Shown one piece after another: positions 10,052 to 12,447 of a DNA stretch of 12,447 nucleotides. This stretch comes from an uncultured Clostridia bacterium (lineage in GTDB: Bacteria > Bacillota > Clostridia > Christensenellales > Borkfalkiaceae), in the NCBI GenBank assembly GCA_945835865.1, contig CAMAJQ010000003.1, positions 1 through 12,447 on the forward strand, read 5' to 3'. Position 1 is the first letter of the stretch. Every line of letters starts with the position of its first letter. A program made the translations under genes and the position numbers. The notes beneath the pieces are model-generated. The model was not told where the DNA came from, made no database searches, and saw only the letters and a program-made list of their open reading frames with translations.

Positions 10052-10369
10052 TCGAGAAAAATTTTTCTTGCCGCCCTTCCGAAGGAGCCCTGACGGAACT
10101 GCGTGAAAAACCGTCCGCGCCTGTCATTTTTGCAGAACTTCCGCCAAATCGTCGTTTATCGCACGCTTACCGCCGGTGTTTCGGCAAGAATAACAGGACT
10201 TGCAAATCCCGGATTCCCCTCTGAACGCAATCCGCTTCGTGACCGCCTTGGACGGAACGAACGGCGTTTCTGCGGCTTTCGATAAACCTTTCGGTCTGCG
10301 GATAAATCCTGCCCCTTCTCCTTTGACGTCGGGTTTCGTTTTTCACTCCTTCGCCGCATCGGGTTCCGT
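10052..10369 (-). other. non-coding stretch: candidate structured RNA or long leader
   Basis: No reading frame here has a proper start, ribosome binding site and protein-like composition; the frames are arginine-rich shadows. A strong promoter lies just upstream (10375-10403). The predicted RNA has nested complementary segments: CGAAGGA (10353-10347) with TCCTTCG (10086-10080), GTGAAAAAC (10346-10338) with GTTTTTCAC (10111-10103), and GTTTATCG (10287-10280) with CGATAAAC (10161-10154). Inside lie small hairpins: CGGATT/AATCCG (10234-10210) and GCCG/CGGC (10185-10172). Each 8-9 bp match could arise by chance at this length; their nested order makes structure more likely. I do not recognise 6S, tmRNA, RNase P, SRP or a known riboswitch. 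Confidence 0.35.
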
Positions 10370-10374
10370 TTTCT

Positions 10375-10403
10375 ATTATAAAGGAAAAAGACGAAAAAAT
10401 CAA
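10375..10403 (-). promoter_or_regulatory. strong SigA-type promoter with no gene directly downstream
   Basis: TTGATT (10403-10398) and TATAAT (10380-10375) are separated by 17 bp on the minus strand. Transcription would start near 10369. The next coding region begins about 480 nt later, after a second promoter, so this one drives either a non-coding RNA or a long leader of the uvr unit. Confidence 0.75.
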
Positions 10404-10416
10404 GCGTCGGAGCGCA

Positions 10417-10438
10417 AGAAAAAGTCCGCCCGGACTTT
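10417..10438 (-). terminator. second, back-up terminator hairpin
   Basis: On the minus strand a perfect 7-bp stem AAAGTCC-GGGC-GGACTTT (10438-10421) runs into TTTTTC. It lies about 50 nt after the first terminator behind the 136-aa gene and just before the -35 of the next promoter, so it would insulate that promoter from read-through. Confidence 0.6.
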
Positions 10439-10476
10439 CGTCAGGCGAACCTCCGTCACGCTATTCCGGACGGGAT

Positions 10477-10505
10477 AAAAGAAAAATCCTCCCCGTCGGA
10501 AGAGG
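10477..10505 (-). terminator. intrinsic terminator of the 136-aa gene
   Basis: The minus strand forms a stem CCTCTTC-CGAC-GGGGAGG (10505-10488, with two G-U pairs), followed by ATTTTTCTTTT. The hairpin starts at the base after the stop codon. Confidence 0.75.
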
Positions 10506-10916
10506 TCAGTTTTTCCCGAGATAGAGTTCGACTCCCCTCTCCTCTTCATACCTTGCAACGGCGTTCAGATACCGCTCGGAAAGCCGAAGCAGATATCTCT
10601 CCCTCTCTTCGTAAGGCAGAGAGGCAAAATAGGGCTTGTCCATCAGGCGGTCAAGGGCGTCGGCAGGGCGACCGCACGCGTCGAGCATATTCCGGACGCG
10701 GACGTAAAAACTTTCGTCTTCTTCCTTTGCGCCCCTGACGCTGCGAACCACCTGCGCGCGGTAGTACCGTTCGATTGCGGAAGGTTGCAAACCTTCGTCC
10801 GTCGCCTTGCGCTTTTCCTCCTCCACTTCTTTCCTGTACTCTTCCCAGAACTTGCTTTTCAGTCTCTTTTTGGCTTCTTTTGCCGCCGATTTGATGCTTT
10901 TTGCACCGCTCGTCAT
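10506..10916 (-). CDS. charged, all-helical hypothetical protein
   Basis: This 136-aa soluble protein is not recognised. It starts with a lysine-rich segment (residues 6-22, KSAAKEAKKRLKSK) and continues as amphipathic helix rich in Glu, Lys and Arg; no TM segment or signal peptide is seen. It is not YqeY, the protein often found after rpsU. Translation starts at ATG 10916 with AGGGGG (10930-10925) 8 nt upstream. That site directly follows the U-tract of the rpsU terminator, and I see no promoter in the gap. Expression would therefore depend on read-through of that terminator or on a promoter I cannot see. A basic protein read at low level from a ribosomal-protein promoter might bind RNA, but this is speculation. 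Confidence 0.72.
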   Translation of the reverse strand: MTSGAKSIKSAAKEAKKRLKSKFWEEYRKEVEEEKRKATDEGLQPSAIERYYRAQVVRSVRGAKEEDESFYVRVRNMLDACGRPADALDRLMDKPYFASLPYEERERYLLRLSERYLNAVARYEEERGVELYLGKN

Positions 10917-10930
10917 GTTCGTTTCCCCCT

Positions 10931-10964
10931 ATAAAAAAATCACCCGAAGACGATGCTTCGGGTG
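10931..10964 (-). terminator. strong intrinsic terminator after rpsU
   Basis: A perfect 9-bp stem CACCCGAAG/CTTCGGGTG (10964-10956 with 10949-10941) closes a 6-nt loop and is followed on the minus strand by ATTTTTTTAT. It lies 33 nt past the rpsU stop and 15 nt before the next start codon. A-rich DNA on the other side gives weak terminator character on the plus strand too. Confidence 0.88.
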
Positions 10965-10997
10965 TAAAAAAACGATTTTTTATCTGATAGCGAAAGA

Positions 10998-11177
10998 TCA
11001 GCCCTTGGAACTTCTCTTTCTTGCCGCTTCCGCTTTCTTTTTACGTCTCACGGAAGGTTTTTCGTAATGTTCTTTACGACGCAAATCCCCGATGATACCG
11101 TCACGGGAGCATTTTCTCTTGAATCTGCGAAGCGCGCTGTCAAGCGATTCGTTCTCTCCGACTTTAATAGTAGACAT
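10998..11177 (-). CDS. rpsU: 30S ribosomal protein S21
   Basis: S21 (59 aa) is a small basic protein of the 30S subunit near the mRNA exit and anti-Shine-Dalgarno region. The sequence shows the family pattern: [21 protein letters not shown], then an arginine/lysine-rich helix ([16 protein letters not shown]) and a basic tail. The ATG at 11177 is preceded by a perfect AGGAGG at 7 nt. A TTG two codons earlier (11183) is too close to that site. The gene has its own consensus promoter (11231-11259) and a strong terminator, so it is mainly monocistronic. Confidence 0.97.
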   Translation of the reverse strand: MSTIKVGENESLDSALRRFKRKCSRDGIIGDLRRKEHYEKPSVRRKKKAEAARKRSSKG

Positions 11178-11230
11178 CCACAACCCTCCTTTGCCCGAGG
11201 CGTTTCCTTACTTTTTCAAAAAGCACACTT

Positions 11231-11259
11231 ATTATAGCAAATCGCCGAAAAGATGTCAA
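11231..11259 (-). promoter_or_regulatory. consensus SigA promoter of rpsU
   Basis: TTGACA (11259-11254), a 17-bp spacer and TATAAT (11236-11231) match the consensus at all 12 positions, as expected for a highly expressed ribosomal protein gene. The leader before rpsU is about 45 nt. Confidence 0.93.
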
Positions 11260-11308
11260 GCGTTTTTTCGTCTTTTGCCCTTTTCGACAAAAACAGTTTT
11301 CTTTCCCG

Positions 11309-12447
11309 TCATACCGCAAGTTTCGCCAGGCGGAAAGCGTTCAGAACGGCGAGCGCGTCGACGGCGAAAGCCAGCGCGAAGATCAGCCACAACGGCTGCC
11401 CCGCCCCCGTCAGCGCGAGGACGAAGAGAAGGACGGCAAGCGCGATCTTCCCCGCAAGGACGCCGACGCCGTTGAACTTCCGCACTTTGCGGTGAGCCGC
11501 GCACCCCTTCAGCAGAGAGGGGATCCTGCGGATCTCCCCGTCCGAAACGGAAATTCCCTTTTCGGAAACGCCGTTCATGCCCACGGACATCGGGCTCTCT
11601 TCTCTCACCGCACGGTCGCCGAGGTTATCCCCGACGTAAAGGATCCCTTCGTCGGCGACTGCCTTGCGTTTATACGCCGTGGACGCCCCGCAGACCGATT
11701 TCTCTACGCCGATCTCCTTCGCGAGCGCGGATACGGCGGAATTGCAATCGGAACTGAGAAGTTCGGACGGAATGCCGAGATCCTCGGAGAGTTCGGTCAC
11801 CGCGCCGCGGGCGTTCGCTTTCACGGAATACGATATCTCCGCGATCCCGACGAGTTTCCCCTCTTCCGCGATATAGACGGGGGTGTTCGCCCCCGCGTAC
11901 GGCGGGACTTCCACGCCGTTTTCCTCCATCATTTTTTTGTTCCCGACGACGACGGTCTTCCCGTCCGACTTGCCGGTCACGCCGCGGTTTTCCCTTTCCT
12001 CTCTCTCCTCGAGTTCTCCCGTCTCCGCGGGGTCTGCCAGGAGAGCGAGAGGATGTCCGCTTCCCTTCATCGCGAGAGAGAAGAGTTTCATTCCTCTCTC
12101 TTCGTCGCCTTCGAAACCGACGAGAGCGCCCTTTCTTTCCGTCACGACCCCTTTTCCGTCGAAACAGACCTTTTTCGTCTGCGCGATCCTGTCGAAAAGC
12201 CCGCCGTCGCAGTTACAGACGACCTGCGCGGAAATCTGACCGAAGATAAAGGAATACGTCGCGTCGGCAATGCTCTCGATACGGAATCCGAACGCGCCGA
12301 GCAGAGCGACGCCGATCCCGACGGGAAGCCAGCGCGACCTGAGAAGATCGCCGTACTGCGAAATACGGAAAAGCGGGGGCACAAAAGCGACGAGGACGCC
12401 CGCGCCGAGAAAGATCAGATTGAAGAGGATCAATTTCTTTTTCTCCC
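11309..12447 (-). CDS. degenerate heavy-metal P-type ATPase (C-terminal part; 5' end at or beyond the window edge)
   Basis: The 374+ aa visible correspond to the region from the TM helices before the ion site to the C-terminus of a P1B-like ATPase (numbered from TTG 12433). The TM region ending VAFVPPLF (about 5-22) matches the helix that in CadA/ZntA-type pumps precedes the CPC motif; here the CPC position reads AFGF (about 47-50). The phosphorylation motif DKTGT is DGKGV (Asp92 kept). The N-domain HP survives (GSGHPLA, 125-130). TGDN appears as SSDC (227-230), the following Lys255 is kept, and GDGxND is GDNLGD (268-273). Two TM helices close the protein (about 323-370). Kept fold with altered catalytic and ion-binding motifs suggests a pseudoenzyme. 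The frame is intact. A TTG at 12433 with GGGAG at 9 nt could be a start, but homology predicts more upstream. Confidence 0.8.
   Translation of the reverse strand, partial: EKKKLILFNLIFLGAGVLVAFVPPLFRISQYGDLLRSRWLPVGIGVALLGAFGFRIESIADATYSFIFGQISAQVVCNCDGGLFDRIAQTKKVCFDGKGVVTERKGALVGFEGDEERGMKLFSLAMKGSGHPLALLADPAETGELEEREERENRGVTGKSDGKTVVVGNKKMMEENGVEVPPYAGANTPVYIAEEGKLVGIAEISYSVKANARGAVTELSEDLGIPSELLSSDCNSAVSALAKEIGVEKSVCGASTAYKRKAVADEGILYVGDNLGDRAVREESPMSVGMNGVSEKGISVSDGEIRRIPSLLKGCAAHRKVRKFNGVGVLAGKIALAVLLFVLALTGAGQPLWLIFALAFAVDALAVLNAFRLAKLAV

Noticed and set aside
10052..10369. Identification of the structured stretch as 6S RNA, RNase P RNA, tmRNA or SRP RNA
   Set aside because: I looked for the conserved motifs of RNase P, tmRNA ends and the SRP tetraloop region and did not see them. 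A 6S-like rod is not clear, because the inner part appears branched.
9885..10478. Several short frames of 60-90 codons in the gap upstream of the small membrane proteins
   Set aside because: None combines a start codon with a spaced ribosome binding site. They are arginine-rich and overlap one another on both strands and across two promoters.
10506..10916. 136-aa protein as YqeY/GatB-like, the usual rpsU neighbour
   Set aside because: Size is similar, but the sequence lacks the YqeY N-terminal pattern and ordering of conserved residues.

Overview
The window looks like chromosomal DNA of an anaerobic Bacillota/Clostridia-type bacterium with a fairly high GC content (by eye, above 50%). This rests on AGGAGG-type ribosome binding sites, close-to-consensus SigA promoters, short U-tailed hairpin terminators, an M24 peptidase-efp gene pair as in Bacillus, and a B. 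subtilis-like EF-P loop. A Christensenellales-like lineage is a guess. Every gene I can support lies on the minus strand, so the region is described below from high to low coordinates, in the direction of transcription.

At 12447-11309 is the C-terminal half of a heavy-metal-type P-type ATPase whose defining motifs are altered: the CPC ion site is absent, and DKTGT, TGDN and GDGxND are all changed. It looks like a pseudo-ATPase, and its 5' end lies at or beyond the window edge. Next comes rpsU (ribosomal protein S21) with a perfect TTGACA-17-TATAAT promoter and a strong terminator. A 136-aa charged hypothetical protein begins immediately after that terminator and ends in a second terminator.

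From 10505 to 9889 there is no convincing gene. This 617-nt gap holds two strong SigA-type promoters facing the repair genes (TTGATT-17-TATAAT and TTGATA-17-TATAAT). Between them is a 300-nt stretch with nested inverted complementarity, either a structured non-coding RNA or a long leader. Just downstream of the second promoter is a near-match to the Bacillota LexA box.

From 9888 to 2724 is a tightly packed unit: three small membrane proteins (91, 129 and 117 aa), uvrB, a DUF3267-type HEXXH membrane protein, uvrA and a two-TM protein with an acidic tail. Genes from uvrB onward are separated by 1 nt or overlap by 4 nt. UvrA and UvrB are the damage-recognition core of nucleotide excision repair; uvrC is not in the window. 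The inserted zincin-like membrane protein and the three leading small membrane proteins are the unexplained part of this cluster.

From 2685 to 83 is a second unit with its own extended -10 promoter: an M24 aminopeptidase (Xaa-Pro type), elongation factor P and, after a 114-nt gap with a possible hairpin terminator, a FabG-like short-chain dehydrogenase. The first 24 bases may hold the first codons of another minus-strand gene. I see no tRNA, rRNA, CRISPR array, insertion sequence or phage gene.
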